48,717 bases of DNA from Castellaniella sp. UBA6218 (GCA_002421865.1 DISE01000054.1:1-48717), one strand, 5' to 3'; counted from the first letter of the stretch, positions 33,938 through 42,258 are shown. The notes: a model not told the origin generated them from the sequence alone. Made by a program: numbers and translations.

Positions 33938-35188
33938 ATGGCTCAGAATCTTCTCTCGATGCGGACGATCGACTCTGCCAAGGCGGCGGGCAAGCCTTAC
34001 CAACTGCGTGACGGCGGCAGCCTTTTCTTGTCTGTGCAGCCCAGTGGAAGCAAACTTTGGCGTTACCGTTACCGGCTCAGTGGGAAAGCCCAGGTGTATG
34101 CCATCGGCAGGTATCCCGACATCACGTTGGCACAAGCGCGTCGCGAGCGCGACCGGGTGCGCGGCCTGATCCGTCAAGGCATTCACCCTCTCTGGCAGGC
34201 TTCGGGCGAAGGGGTTGCGTTGCCCACTTTCGAATCGGTTGCTCATGCCTGGCAGGCCGCCAATCCGCAATGGAGTCCAAACTATGCAGGCCAGATTCGT
34301 AGGTATTTCGAGCGAGACATCTTTCCTGCGATTGGGAATACGGCGGTCGCGGATCTCGTACCTGCAGACATTCGCGCAACCATTTCGCCGATTGCGGAGC
34401 GTGGCGCACACTGTGCAGCACTCCTCGTGCAGCAGTGGATATCCCAAGTTTTCTCCCATGCCATTTTGCAGGGGTTGCGGGAGGACAACCCGGCCAGCCT
34501 GTTGAAGGGCCTGGTCAGGCGGCCGACCGTACGGCATCATCCACCCTTGGGCTGGGCAGACATTCCTGAGTTTTTTCGACGCCTGGGGCATTGGCAGGGA
34601 CGCGCAGACATCGTCATCGGCCTGCGCCTGCTGGCTCTTACCTTCGTGCGACCTTCTGAATTGCGGCGGGCTCGCTGGGAGGAGTTTGATTTCGACAATG
34701 CGCTCTGGATCATCCCGAAGGAACGCATGAAGATGCGCCGACCACACATGGTGCCACTTTCTCGACAGGCCTTGACGGCGCTTGGTTTCTTGCGCGGCTT
34801 GTCCGGCCATGGTCCGTCGCTTTTTCCCAATCATCGCTATCCGGACCGGGAATTGGCGGCGAGCAGCTTCAATTACGCCATCGGACGCTTGGGGTACGAG
34901 GGACGCTTCTCGGCCCATGGATTCCGTGCGACGGCCACGACGCTGCTCGGCCTGCTTGGCTATCCGGATAAACTGGTCGATCTGCAGCTCGCGCATCGCC
35001 GCAAGGATGCATCACGCGCTCCCTATGATCATGCGCGTTTCGTCGGGTCTCGGACCTTGCTCATGCAGGACTGGGCCGACATCCTGGATGCGCTGGCCAC
35101 TGGAGGAAAATACGCCCATTTGTCCGAAGCTTTCGGCCCTTTGTCGGAGCGCCGGACCCGGATGTTGGGTGTGATCGAGCGTGAGTGA
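33938..35188 (+). CDS. P4-type tyrosine recombinase/integrase between the flagellin genes
   Basis: 416 residues, complete. The N-terminal DUF4102 arm-binding domain (about 1-90, with YQLRDGGSLFLSVQPSGSKL and YAIGRYPDITLAQARRERD) is followed by the SAM-like core-binding domain (about 100-190) and the catalytic domain. Catalytic residues are Arg238 (TFVRPSELRRARW), Lys261 (IIPKERMKM), His327 and Arg330 (HGFR), His353 (LAHRRKD) and Tyr363 (PYDHARF). All are present, so the enzyme should be active. The usual target of this family is a tRNA or other attB, but here no tRNA is visible. It lies between two outward-facing flagellin genes, with no excisionase. Distance to the two flagellin breakpoints is 247 and 140 bases. 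Confidence 0.9.
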   Translation: MAQNLLSMRTIDSAKAAGKPYQLRDGGSLFLSVQPSGSKLWRYRYRLSGKAQVYAIGRYPDITLAQARRERDRVRGLIRQGIHPLWQASGEGVALPTFESVAHAWQAANPQWSPNYAGQIRRYFERDIFPAIGNTAVADLVPADIRATISPIAERGAHCAALLVQQWISQVFSHAILQGLREDNPASLLKGLVRRPTVRHHPPLGWADIPEFFRRLGHWQGRADIVIGLRLLALTFVRPSELRRARWEEFDFDNALWIIPKERMKMRRPHMVPLSRQALTALGFLRGLSGHGPSLFPNHRYPDRELAASSFNYAIGRLGYEGRFSAHGFRATATTLLGLLGYPDKLVDLQLAHRRKDASRAPYDHARFVGSRTLLMQDWADILDALATGGKYAHLSEAFGPLSERRTRMLGVIERE

Positions 35189-35220
35189 CACGCCTCGTCA
35201 AAAAAACTCGCAATCTGCCC

Positions 35221-35247
35221 TAAAGTTCCCATCGGACCCTCCGTTAA
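35221..35247 (+). promoter_or_regulatory. FliA (sigma-28) promoter of flagellin B
   Basis: TAAAGTTC (35221-35228), an 11-base spacer and TCCGTTAA (35240-35247) match the sigma-28 consensus TAAAGTTT-N11-GCCGATAA at seven of eight and six of eight positions. The -10 overlaps a 10-base palindrome CCGTTAACGG (35241-35250). The transcript would have about 75 bases of leader. The promoter lies between the recombinase gene and flagellin B, so on the putative invertible segment. Confidence 0.8.
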
Positions 35248-35293
35248 CGGGGCAGAACAGGAGGTCACTCGGTTTGTCATCCTGGGCAAAAAG

Positions 35294-35308
35294 GGCGAAT
35301 CCTTCGCC
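35294..35308 (+). promoter_or_regulatory. Leader hairpin before the flagellin B ribosome-binding site
   Basis: GGCGAA, TCC, TTCGCC form a perfect 6-base stem in the leader, 10 bases before AGGAG (35318-35322). It could stabilise the message or limit ribosome access. Confidence 0.4.
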
Positions 35309-35328
35309 GAATCTCTTAGGAGTCTCTC

Positions 35329-36153
35329 ATGGCTGTTATCAACACCAACTACCTCGCTCTGGTCTCCCAGAACAACCTGAGCAAGTCCCAGAATTCCTTG
35401 GGCACCGCGATCCAGCGTCTGTCCTCGGGCCTGCGCATCAACAGCGCCAAGGATGACGCTGCTGGTCAGGCCATCGCCAACCGCATGACCGCCCAGATCC
35501 GCGGCATGACCCAGGCTGCCCGCAATGCCAACGACGGCATCTCGCTGGCTCAGACCGCCGAAGGCAACCTGAACGAAATCAATAACAATCTGCAACGTAT
35601 TCGTGAGCTGGCTGTGCAAGCCGCCAACGATGTGAACGGCACCTCCGACCGTGATTCGATCAACGCGGAAATCAATTCCCGCCTTGAAGAAATCGACCGT
35701 GTCGCCAAGGGCGCCAAGTTCAACGAAACCTTCCTGCTGAGCGGTTCTTCCAGCATCAATCTGCAAGTGGGCGCGAACACGACCGCTAACGATTCGATCA
35801 CCATCAAGACGACGGATGCGACGCTGTCTGGTCTGTCGTTGGCGACCGGAACGACGCTGGTCGCCACCAGCGGTGACGCCCAAACTCTGATCGATAATGT
35901 CGATGCGGCCATGAAGGTCGTCGACACGGCGCGCAGCGATCTGGGTACCTACCAGAACCGCCTGGAATCCACGGTTTCCAACCTGAACAACACCATCACC
36001 AACCTGTCGGCCTCGCGCTCGCGGATCGAAGACGCGGATTACGCGACGGAAGTCTCCAACATGACGCGCGCCCAGATCCTGCAACAGGCCGGCACCGCCG
36101 TGCTGGCGCAGGCCAACCAGGTCCCGCAGACCATGCTGTCCCTGCTGCGTTAA
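35329..36153 (+). CDS. fliC: Flagellin B, intact
   Basis: 274 residues. It starts MAVINTNYLALVSQNNLSKS and ends QQAGTAVLAQANQVPQTMLS-LLR, the standard short flagellin without a variable D3 domain. AGGAG (35318-35322) precedes the ATG. The outer D0/D1 parts are nearly identical to flagellin A, while the centre differs (KGAKFNETFLLSGSSS, DSITIKTTDATLSG instead of TNAEFNGTKLLDGSANN and DNQITVSIADASSAG). It is exported by the flagellar type III system and polymerises into the filament. It is driven by the FliA promoter at 35221 and followed by a strong terminator. It is in the opposite orientation to flagellin A. Confidence 0.95.
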   Translation: MAVINTNYLALVSQNNLSKSQNSLGTAIQRLSSGLRINSAKDDAAGQAIANRMTAQIRGMTQAARNANDGISLAQTAEGNLNEINNNLQRIRELAVQAANDVNGTSDRDSINAEINSRLEEIDRVAKGAKFNETFLLSGSSSINLQVGANTTANDSITIKTTDATLSGLSLATGTTLVATSGDAQTLIDNVDAAMKVVDTARSDLGTYQNRLESTVSNLNNTITNLSASRSRIEDADYATEVSNMTRAQILQQAGTAVLAQANQVPQTMLSLLR

Positions 36154-36200
36154 TTCGACGCCGCAGTCCGGGGCGGTTCCGGCCGCTCCGGGATTTCAAG

Positions 36201-36230
36201 AACCACCAGGTTTTCCCTGGTGGTTTTTTT
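36201..36230 (+). terminator. Terminator after flagellin B
   Basis: AACCACCAGG (36201-36210) pairs with CCTGGTGGTT (36216-36225), with a 5-base loop and a T tract to 36230. This is a classic Rho-independent terminator. Confidence 0.92.
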
Positions 36231-36296
36231 CTTTCCGGGTATCGAGTAAGCTCCAGCCATTTCCTATGTCCCATGCGCACGGATGAATCCCATTCC

Positions 36297-37367
36297 ATGA
36301 CGGATCCAACGATTGCCCTCGTCATGATCGTCAAGAACGGTGCGGCCACGCTGGCCCGCTGCCTGTCCAGCGTCCAGGGCTGCGTCGACGAGATCATCGT
36401 GCTGGACACGGGCTCGACCGATGACACCGTCGCGATTGCCAGGCGCTTCGGCGCCCAGGTCCATCATTTCAAATGGGTCGATGACTTTTCCGCCGCGAGG
36501 AACGCGGCGCTGAGCCATGCTTCCTGTGACTGGTGTCTGATCCTGGATGACGACAACTGGTTGGAATCGGGGCACGAGCAACTGCGCCGGCTTGGTGCCG
36601 AGCCGTTCCTGGGGCGAATCGCCATCGTCAATCGCTTCATGCAGAACGGCGCGATCCGCGAGTCCACGGAGTGGGTGACCCGGATTCTGCCGCGCGGCAC
36701 GATGTATGCCGGCCGGATCCACGAGCAGGCGGTCAACACCGCCGGACTGCCCTGGCGGCGCCTGGATATCCGCGTGGGCCACGACGGTTACATGCCGGAG
36801 GGCCTTGAAGCCAAGAAAGGGCGCAACGAGGCCTTGTTGCGCATGGCGCTGGAGGAATCCCCCGGGGATCCGTACTTGCTCTATCAATTGGGCAAGGAGC
36901 TGGCAATCTACGAACGTCACGACGAAGCGTCCGAGCACTTTCTGCAGGCGATCGAAGGGTCCTCGCAGGGTGATTCGTTCAGGCATGATCTGATCATGCG
37001 GTCGCTGTTCACACTGAAGCAGGCCGGCCGTCTGGAGCAGGCGATCCTGCTGGCGGAAAACGAATTCGCCAACTGGCCCGATTCCCCCGATTATTTCTTC
37101 TGTGTCGCGGACGTCTTCCTGGATTGGGCGATCCGGCATCCCGCCGAAGCGGAATCCCAATTCCTGCCGATTGTGGAATCCAGCTGGCTGAAGTGCCTGG
37201 AGATCGGCGAACGCCCGGATCTGTCGGAATCCGTGGCCGGCCGGGGCAGCTATCTGGCCGCGCAGAACCTGGCCGTGTTGTACGAGAATACCGGGCGGAA
37301 AGCGTTGGCGGCCGACTATCGGGAAAAAGCCAGGGCAATGCGCGGGACGCTGACCGCGGCATCTTGA
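36297..37367 (+). CDS. GT2 glycosyltransferase with TPR-like C-terminal part
   Basis: 356 residues. The GT2 domain (about 1-200) has IALVMIVKNGAATLARCLSS, VLDTGSTDDTVAIARRFGAQ, FSAARNAALSHASCDWCLIL and DDDNW, and the region with GRIHEQ. The second half (about 190-350) shows repeated helical pairs (YLLYQLGKELAIYERHDEA, SLFTLKQAGRLEQAILLAEN, LAVLYENTGRKALAADYREK) typical of TPR repeats. The combination of a GT2 domain with TPRs is found in flagellin- or protein-glycosylating enzymes. It lies just after the flagellin B terminator. An ATG at 36273 is in frame; 36297 was preferred since the domain starts soon after it. Confidence 0.8.
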   Translation: MTDPTIALVMIVKNGAATLARCLSSVQGCVDEIIVLDTGSTDDTVAIARRFGAQVHHFKWVDDFSAARNAALSHASCDWCLILDDDNWLESGHEQLRRLGAEPFLGRIAIVNRFMQNGAIRESTEWVTRILPRGTMYAGRIHEQAVNTAGLPWRRLDIRVGHDGYMPEGLEAKKGRNEALLRMALEESPGDPYLLYQLGKELAIYERHDEASEHFLQAIEGSSQGDSFRHDLIMRSLFTLKQAGRLEQAILLAENEFANWPDSPDYFFCVADVFLDWAIRHPAEAESQFLPIVESSWLKCLEIGERPDLSESVAGRGSYLAAQNLAVLYENTGRKALAADYREKARAMRGTLTAAS

Positions 37368-37410
37368 TCGTCCGTTGCCGGAGGCTGAGTGGCGTGTTCC
37401 ATGTCCTGCC

Positions 37411-37818
37411 TCAGGCCGGCCTGATGTCCCCATCCACATAAACCCAGACGCCTTCCACCCGCGTGAACCGGCTGATTTCGTGGATTCTGGAGGCTCGGCC
37501 TTGAATCCGCACCCGCGCGACGAATTCCACGATCTCATGATCGGCGTCGATCCGGTCATGGCGGCGCACTTCAAGCCCCAGCCAGCGTGTTCCTGGCTCA
37601 TTGGGCTCCAGCGCGGCCGGCCGGGTGTCCCGATGCCAGGTCCGCAGCAGGTAGTCCAGTTCGTCCAGCACGTAGGCGCTGTAGCGCGAACGCATCAGGG
37701 CTTGTGCATCGGGCGCTCGCAGATGCCGGGGGCCGTGGTGCCAGCGGCCGCAGCAATCGGCGTAAGCGGCCGGAAGGCCGCAGGGGCAGGGGGCTGAGAG
37801 GGGAGCGGCGCGTTTCAT
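37411..37818 (-). CDS. YchJ-like (UPF0225/SEC-C) protein
   Basis: 135 residues. It starts MKRAAPLSAPCPCGLPAAYA, with a second pair in DCCGRW, the SEC-C cysteine motif, then LMRSRYSAYVLDELDYLLRT and the NTF2-like VEFVARVRIQGRASRIHEIS. The family is conserved but without known function; zinc binding at the cysteines is likely. The stop codon lies within a perfect 14-base palindrome (TCAGGCCGGCCTGA, 37411-37424), where it converges with the glycosyltransferase gene. Confidence 0.87.
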   Translation of the reverse strand: MKRAAPLSAPCPCGLPAAYADCCGRWHHGPRHLRAPDAQALMRSRYSAYVLDELDYLLRTWHRDTRPAALEPNEPGTRWLGLEVRRHDRIDADHEIVEFVARVRIQGRASRIHEISRFTRVEGVWVYVDGDIRPA

Positions 37819-37844
37819 CGTGGCTGGATACCGGGTCGCGGTAT

Positions 37845-38528
37845 CTATTCCCCCGAACGGATCCCCAGGCTGCGCTCCACCAGCCAGGCGCAGCCGAGCA
37901 GGGTGACGTTGATGGCCAGGTACAGAACACCGGCGATGACAAAGGTTTCGACGATCAGGTAGCTCTGGCTCATCAGGCGGCGGGCAAAGCCGGTCAGCTC
38001 CATCACGGCGATGGTGGACGCCAGGCTCGTGCCCTTGATGGCCAGCACCAGTTCGTTGCTGTAGGCCGGGAAGGCCTGACGGATGGCCAGGGGGAAGCGG
38101 ATGCGGCGGAATATCTGCAGGCGGCTCATGCCGCAGGATGCGGCGGCGTCCAGCTGACCGACGGGCACGGATTGCAGGCCGCCGCGGATGGCTTCGCTCA
38201 TGTAGGCGCCGCTGTTCAGGGCGATCGCCAGGATGGCGCAGCGCGCGCCGTCGGAAAACAGCCACCACAGGGCGGGCTGGTCGTGCACGAACGCCAGGGT
38301 GCCGATGCCGTAGTACAGCAGAAACAGCTGGATCAGCAGCGGCGTGCCGCGAAAGACGGTGCTGTAGGCGAAGGCGGTGCCCGACACCAGAGGATGGCGC
38401 GCGGTGCGCATCAGCGCCGCACCCAGGCCCAGCAGCGAGGCGAACAGGATGGAGAGCAGGCCGATGCGCAGGGTGATCCAGAAGCCTTCGATCAGGACCG
38501 GGACGGCTTTTTCAAACAGGTCGATCAT
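37845..38528 (-). CDS. Polar amino acid ABC transporter permease (HisM-like)
   Basis: 227 residues with about five transmembrane segments and the permease loop EAIRGGLQSVPVGQLDAAAS (the EAA motif region), typical of His/Arg/Lys/Gln ABC permeases. Its start forms an ATGA overlap with the companion permease upstream. It pairs with the gene at 38525-39241 to form the membrane channel. Confidence 0.92.
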   Translation of the reverse strand: MIDLFEKAVPVLIEGFWITLRIGLLSILFASLLGLGAALMRTARHPLVSGTAFAYSTVFRGTPLLIQLFLLYYGIGTLAFVHDQPALWWLFSDGARCAILAIALNSGAYMSEAIRGGLQSVPVGQLDAAASCGMSRLQIFRRIRFPLAIRQAFPAYSNELVLAIKGTSLASTIAVMELTGFARRLMSQSYLIVETFVIAGVLYLAINVTLLGCAWLVERSLGIRSGE

Positions 38529-39241
38529 CGTCCGGCCCCCCGCATGCCGCGCCCGAAATGGCGCTCGGCCCAGGCGAACAGCCCCTGGCTGCAGGCGCCG
38601 ATCAGGAAGTACAGGATGCCGGCCATGAGATACAGAGCCAGGGGCGCTCGCGTGGCGGCCGAGCCCAGCACGGCGGCGCGCATCAGCTCGACCAGCCCGA
38701 CCAGCGAGACCAGGGCGGTGTCCTTCAGGGCGGCCTGCCAGACGTTGTTGGCACCGGGCAGGGCGTACCAGAAGAGCTGCGGCAGGGTGATGCGTCGCAG
38801 GCACTGGCGGCGGTCCATGCCGATGGCGCGGGCGGCCTCCAGTTGGCCGGGGTCGATGGCCTTGAAGGCGCCGCGGAAGACTTCTACGCTGTAGGAGCCC
38901 GAGATCAGGGCGATGGCGAGGATGCCGATCAGCATCGGAAAGACGGTGCTCATCAGGTCGTCCCACTCCAGCCAGTCGGCCAGGTCGGCGGCGGGCTGCA
39001 CGGCTCCGAAGAACAACAGGTAGATGATGAGCAGTTCGGGGACGCTGCGCACGATCAGGGTGTACAGGCTGACGAGCGCGCGCGCCGGACGGTTGGCGCC
39101 GGTCTTGGCGGCCGCGCCGGCGATGCCGATGGCCATGCCCAGGACGATGCCGCACACGCTGATGAAGACGGTCATGGCCGCGCCGCGCAGCAGCATGCCG
39201 CCCCAGCCGGCGCTCAGGATGTCGTGCAGGGTCTGAATCAT
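38525..39241 (-). CDS. Polar amino acid ABC transporter permease (HisQ-like)
   Basis: 238 residues with several transmembrane helices and the EAA-type loop (SVEVFRGAFKAIDPGQLEAA, RAIGMDRRQCLRRITLPQ). It is the second membrane subunit with HisM-like 37845-38528, with which it overlaps by 4 bases. The 100-base gap before it toward the binding-protein gene holds a GC-rich stem-loop. Confidence 0.92.
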   Translation of the reverse strand: MIQTLHDILSAGWGGMLLRGAAMTVFISVCGIVLGMAIGIAGAAAKTGANRPARALVSLYTLIVRSVPELLIIYLLFFGAVQPAADLADWLEWDDLMSTVFPMLIGILAIALISGSYSVEVFRGAFKAIDPGQLEAARAIGMDRRQCLRRITLPQLFWYALPGANNVWQAALKDTALVSLVGLVELMRAAVLGSAATRAPLALYLMAGILYFLIGACSQGLFAWAERHFGRGMRGAGR

Positions 39242-39252
39242 GACGTAGATTG

Positions 39253-39298
39253 AAAACCCCAGAGCGGTGCCGGCGCGCGGCGACCGGCGGCCCTGGGG
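39253..39298 (-). terminator. Stem-loop between binding-protein and permease genes
   Basis: On the minus strand CCCCAG (39298-39293) and CTGGGG (39262-39257) close a long GC-rich stem with an inner GCCGG/CCGGC stem, followed by TTTT (39256-39253). This resembles a partial terminator that would lower permease expression relative to the binding protein. Confidence 0.5.
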
Positions 39299-39341
39299 GA
39301 GTGGCGCCGGCCCGTGAGGGAACCGGCGGCGCGGTCAGGCA

Positions 39342-40160
39342 TTACTTCTTGCAGGCGGCGTAATTGGACAGATCGACGCCGAACCACTTGGTGCTGGAGG
39401 CCTTGATGGTGCCGTCGGCGATCAGCTCGCACAGCGCCTTGTCCACCTTGGCCTTCAGTTCGGTGTTCTTCTGGTTGATGCCTGCCCCAATGCCCAGGCC
39501 CAGGATTTCCGGGTCGGCGCTGCTTTTGACCACGGCGTCGGCCAGAGCGAACTTGCCCTTGCCGGCGGTGTCCAGGAACTGGCTTTGCGGGGTGACTTCG
39601 GAGAAAGTCGCGTCCAGGCGGCCGGCCGACAGGTCCATTTGCATCTGGTCCTGGGTCTCGTAGGTCTTGAGTTTCAGGTCCGGGGCGTATTTCTGCAGGA
39701 AGGCGCCCTGGGTGGTTCCGCTTTGCACGCCGACGGTCTTGCCCGCCAGGCCTGTCATCAGGGCCTTGGGATCGGCGGCCTTCAGCAGGGCGTCGTTCTT
39801 GGGCAGGACGAAGGCCGAGTCTTCGGTGGCGTAGGGAATGCTGAAAGAGATCACCTTGGCGCGTTCCGCGGTGACGGACATGCCCGAGATCACCAGGTCG
39901 AAGCGTTCCGCCTGCAGCGCGGGGATCAGGCTGTCGAAAGCCTGGACCACGAAACGGCACTTCATGTCGAGTTTCTTGCACAGGGCATGGCCGACGTCGG
40001 CGTCGAAGCCGGTGACCTTGCCGCTGGCGTCGACCATGCTCCAGGGCGGGTAGCCGCCCTCGGTGCCGATTTTCAGCGTGGCGGCCGAAACCGTGGTGGC
40101 CAGGCCTGCAAGGCCGAGGGCGGCGCACAGCGCCGCCTGTCGTGCGATGGAAATCACCAT
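39342..40160 (-). CDS. Polar amino acid ABC transporter substrate-binding protein
   Basis: 272 residues from ATG 40160 with a signal peptide (ARQAALCAALGLAGLATTVS, cleaved near ASA-like VSAA). The mature part has the family motif KIGTEGGYPPWSMVDASGKV, GFDADVGHALCKKL, FDLVISGMSVTAERAKVISF and VGVQSGTTQGAFLQKY. This is a cluster 3 binding protein for lysine, arginine, ornithine or histidine. An AGGA precedes the start. It is the first gene of a three-gene operon with two permeases; no ATPase gene follows. Confidence 0.93.
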   Translation of the reverse strand: MVISIARQAALCAALGLAGLATTVSAATLKIGTEGGYPPWSMVDASGKVTGFDADVGHALCKKLDMKCRFVVQAFDSLIPALQAERFDLVISGMSVTAERAKVISFSIPYATEDSAFVLPKNDALLKAADPKALMTGLAGKTVGVQSGTTQGAFLQKYAPDLKLKTYETQDQMQMDLSAGRLDATFSEVTPQSQFLDTAGKGKFALADAVVKSSADPEILGLGIGAGINQKNTELKAKVDKALCELIADGTIKASSTKWFGVDLSNYAACKK

Positions 40161-40225
40161 GGACGGGATCCTAAAGAAAGGTTGGGACTGAAAAAAAGTA
40201 ATAGTAGTACATCGGGCGCCACGAT

Positions 40226-41590
40226 TCATCCGATCTGCACGACAGTCTCGGGGTAGCGCACCCGGCTGCGGCGTTGCGTGCCGAGGCTGTAGACCAGGGT
40301 CAGGGGCCCCAGGCGGCCGATGAACATCAGCAGGATCAGCACAGTCTGGCTGGGCAGGCTCAGGGTTCTGGTCAGATCGGGGCTGATGCCGGTCGTGGTG
40401 AAGGCCGACATGACCTCCATGACCACGGCGATGAAGGGCTGGTTTTCAAACAGGCTGACCAGAAAAATGCCCAGGCAGACCAGCAGGCCCGAGACCATCA
40501 TCAGGGCCAGGGCCTTCTGGATGGTTTCCGGGGCGATGGCGCGATGCATCAGCACGACTTCCTTGCGCTGCAGGATGTAGGCCCGGACGACCGCCAGCAG
40601 GACGATGAAGGTGGCGAGTTTGATGCCGCTGGCGGTGGACAGCGAACCGCCGCCGATGAACATCAGGCCGGTGAGCAGAAAGCGCGAACTGTCGTATAAC
40701 TGGCCGACGTCCATGCTGGTGAAGCCGGCCGTGCGCGCCGCAATGACCTGAGTCCAGGCTGCCAGGCCCTGGTTGGCGACTGGCAGCGCGCCCAGGGTGT
40801 GGGGGTTGCGTGCCTCGATCAGCCAGAACAGTGCGAAGCCGGCCAGATTCAGGATCAGCGTGCCGATCAGCATCAGCCGCGTGTAGTAGGCCAGCGAAGC
40901 CCAGCTGCGTTTTTGTTGGATGTCGGCCAGCACGCTGAAGCCCAGACCCCCGAGGATGATGCAGCCGGTGATGACGAAAGTGGTGACCGGGTCCCCGGTG
41001 AAGCCGGCCAGGCTACGGGGAAAGAGCGACATGCCTGCGTTGTTGAAAGCCGATACGGCATGGAATCCGGCCAGCAGGAAGGCATGCTCCAGACTGTCAT
41101 GGCGCCACCACCACAGGGTCAGGATCAGGATGGCGGCGCCCTCGATCGCGAGGGAGAATTTCAGCACGGTCAGCGCCGTCTGGCGGATGCGGGACACGCT
41201 GGTCTGGTTGAAGGCCTCCAGCGCCAGGGCCTGGTATTTCAGGCTGACGCGCCTGCCCAGCGTCAGGGCGGCGATGATGGCGAAGGTGACGAAGCCGATG
41301 CCGCCGATCTGCACCAGGGACAACAAGACGGCCTGGCCGAAGAAACTCAGGTCCGTTGCCGGATCAATGACCATCAGGCCGGTGACAGTGACGGCGGACG
41401 TGGCGGAGAACAGCGCCTCGAATACGCCGAAGGGCTGGCGTTGCGAGATCGGCAGGGAAAGCAGCGCGGTTCCGGCCAGGATCAGAAAGAGGAAGCTGCC
41501 GGCCAGGACGGCGGGCGGGCTGGCCTGCAATTGACCGGTGTGGCGCGCCTGACGGTAGGCACGCAGCGGGTGGATGTTGATGCGGGCCAT
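40226..41590 (-). CDS. ktrB: TrkH/KtrB-type potassium channel subunit
   Basis: 454 residues, with eight or more transmembrane helices and the four pore loops of the superfamily: SATSAVTVTGLMVID, HAVSAFNNAGMSLF, ARTAGFTSMDVGQL and MSAFTTTGISPDL, each with the central glycine that lines the filter. It moves potassium (possibly with sodium) across the inner membrane. ATG 41590 follows 11 bases after the stop of the RCK gene, and the two are one operon. The size fits KtrB more than the longer TrkH. Confidence 0.92.
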   Translation of the reverse strand: MARINIHPLRAYRQARHTGQLQASPPAVLAGSFLFLILAGTALLSLPISQRQPFGVFEALFSATSAVTVTGLMVIDPATDLSFFGQAVLLSLVQIGGIGFVTFAIIAALTLGRRVSLKYQALALEAFNQTSVSRIRQTALTVLKFSLAIEGAAILILTLWWWRHDSLEHAFLLAGFHAVSAFNNAGMSLFPRSLAGFTGDPVTTFVITGCIILGGLGFSVLADIQQKRSWASLAYYTRLMLIGTLILNLAGFALFWLIEARNPHTLGALPVANQGLAAWTQVIAARTAGFTSMDVGQLYDSSRFLLTGLMFIGGGSLSTASGIKLATFIVLLAVVRAYILQRKEVVLMHRAIAPETIQKALALMMVSGLLVCLGIFLVSLFENQPFIAVVMEVMSAFTTTGISPDLTRTLSLPSQTVLILLMFIGRLGPLTLVYSLGTQRRSRVRYPETVVQIG

Positions 41591-41601
41591 GGATGTACCG
41601 G

Positions 41602-42258
41602 TCAGCTCAGCTTGGGCGCGGCGGTTTTCAGATCCTGCAGCGGGCCGAACAGGATCAGCGTGTCCTTGGCGCGCACCACGAACTGGTCCGTGGGGTGCAC
41701 GGTGGTCTCGCCTCTGCGCTTGACGGCCAGTGCGTGGATGGCGCCCGGGGGATTGGTGGTCAGTGCATCGCCCAGGGTGCGGCCGTCCAGTTGCGCGCTG
41801 GCTTCGATCTCGACCACGAAGTCGCCGTTGCCCAGGGAAATGTAGTCGTTGACCATGGGGTAGCTGAGTACCTGGGCGATGCGGATGCCCATTTCGTCTT
41901 CGGGGTGGATGATGCGGCTGGCGCCCAGTTTGGCCAGGATCAGGTGGTGCTCGCGCGAGGAGGCCTTGACCCACAGCACCTTCACGCCCAGCGATTTCAG
42001 ATGCACGGTGCAGACCAGGCTGGCCTGCAGATCTTCGCCGATGGCGACCAGCACCACGTCGTATTCGGGCAGCCCCAGTTCGGCCAGAGCGTCGCGGTCG
42101 GTGACGTCGGCGATGGCGGCGCGGGTCAGCCTGTCGGCCATCTGGTCCACGACGCGGCCATCGGCGTCCACGCCCAGGACCGAGTGGCCCAGCCGCATCA
42201 GCTCCAGAGAGGTGGCACTGCCGAAGCGGCCCAGGCCGATGACGGCGAATTGTCCCAT
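41602..42258 (-). CDS. ktrA: KtrA/TrkA-type RCK regulatory subunit
   Basis: 218 residues, a single RCK_N plus RCK_C unit. The Rossmann motif is VIGLGRFGSATSLEL, with the acidic residue in VLGVDADGRVVD, and the C-terminal RCK_C has FVVEIEASAQLDGRTLGDAL. It binds ATP/ADP or NAD and gates the KtrB channel. AAGGAG lies before the ATG. The gene is divergent from the OYE homologue, with a 167-base gap between starts. Confidence 0.93.
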   Translation of the reverse strand: MGQFAVIGLGRFGSATSLELMRLGHSVLGVDADGRVVDQMADRLTRAAIADVTDRDALAELGLPEYDVVLVAIGEDLQASLVCTVHLKSLGVKVLWVKASSREHHLILAKLGASRIIHPEDEMGIRIAQVLSYPMVNDYISLGNGDFVVEIEASAQLDGRTLGDALTTNPPGAIHALAVKRRGETTVHPTDQFVVRAKDTLILFGPLQDLKTAAPKLS

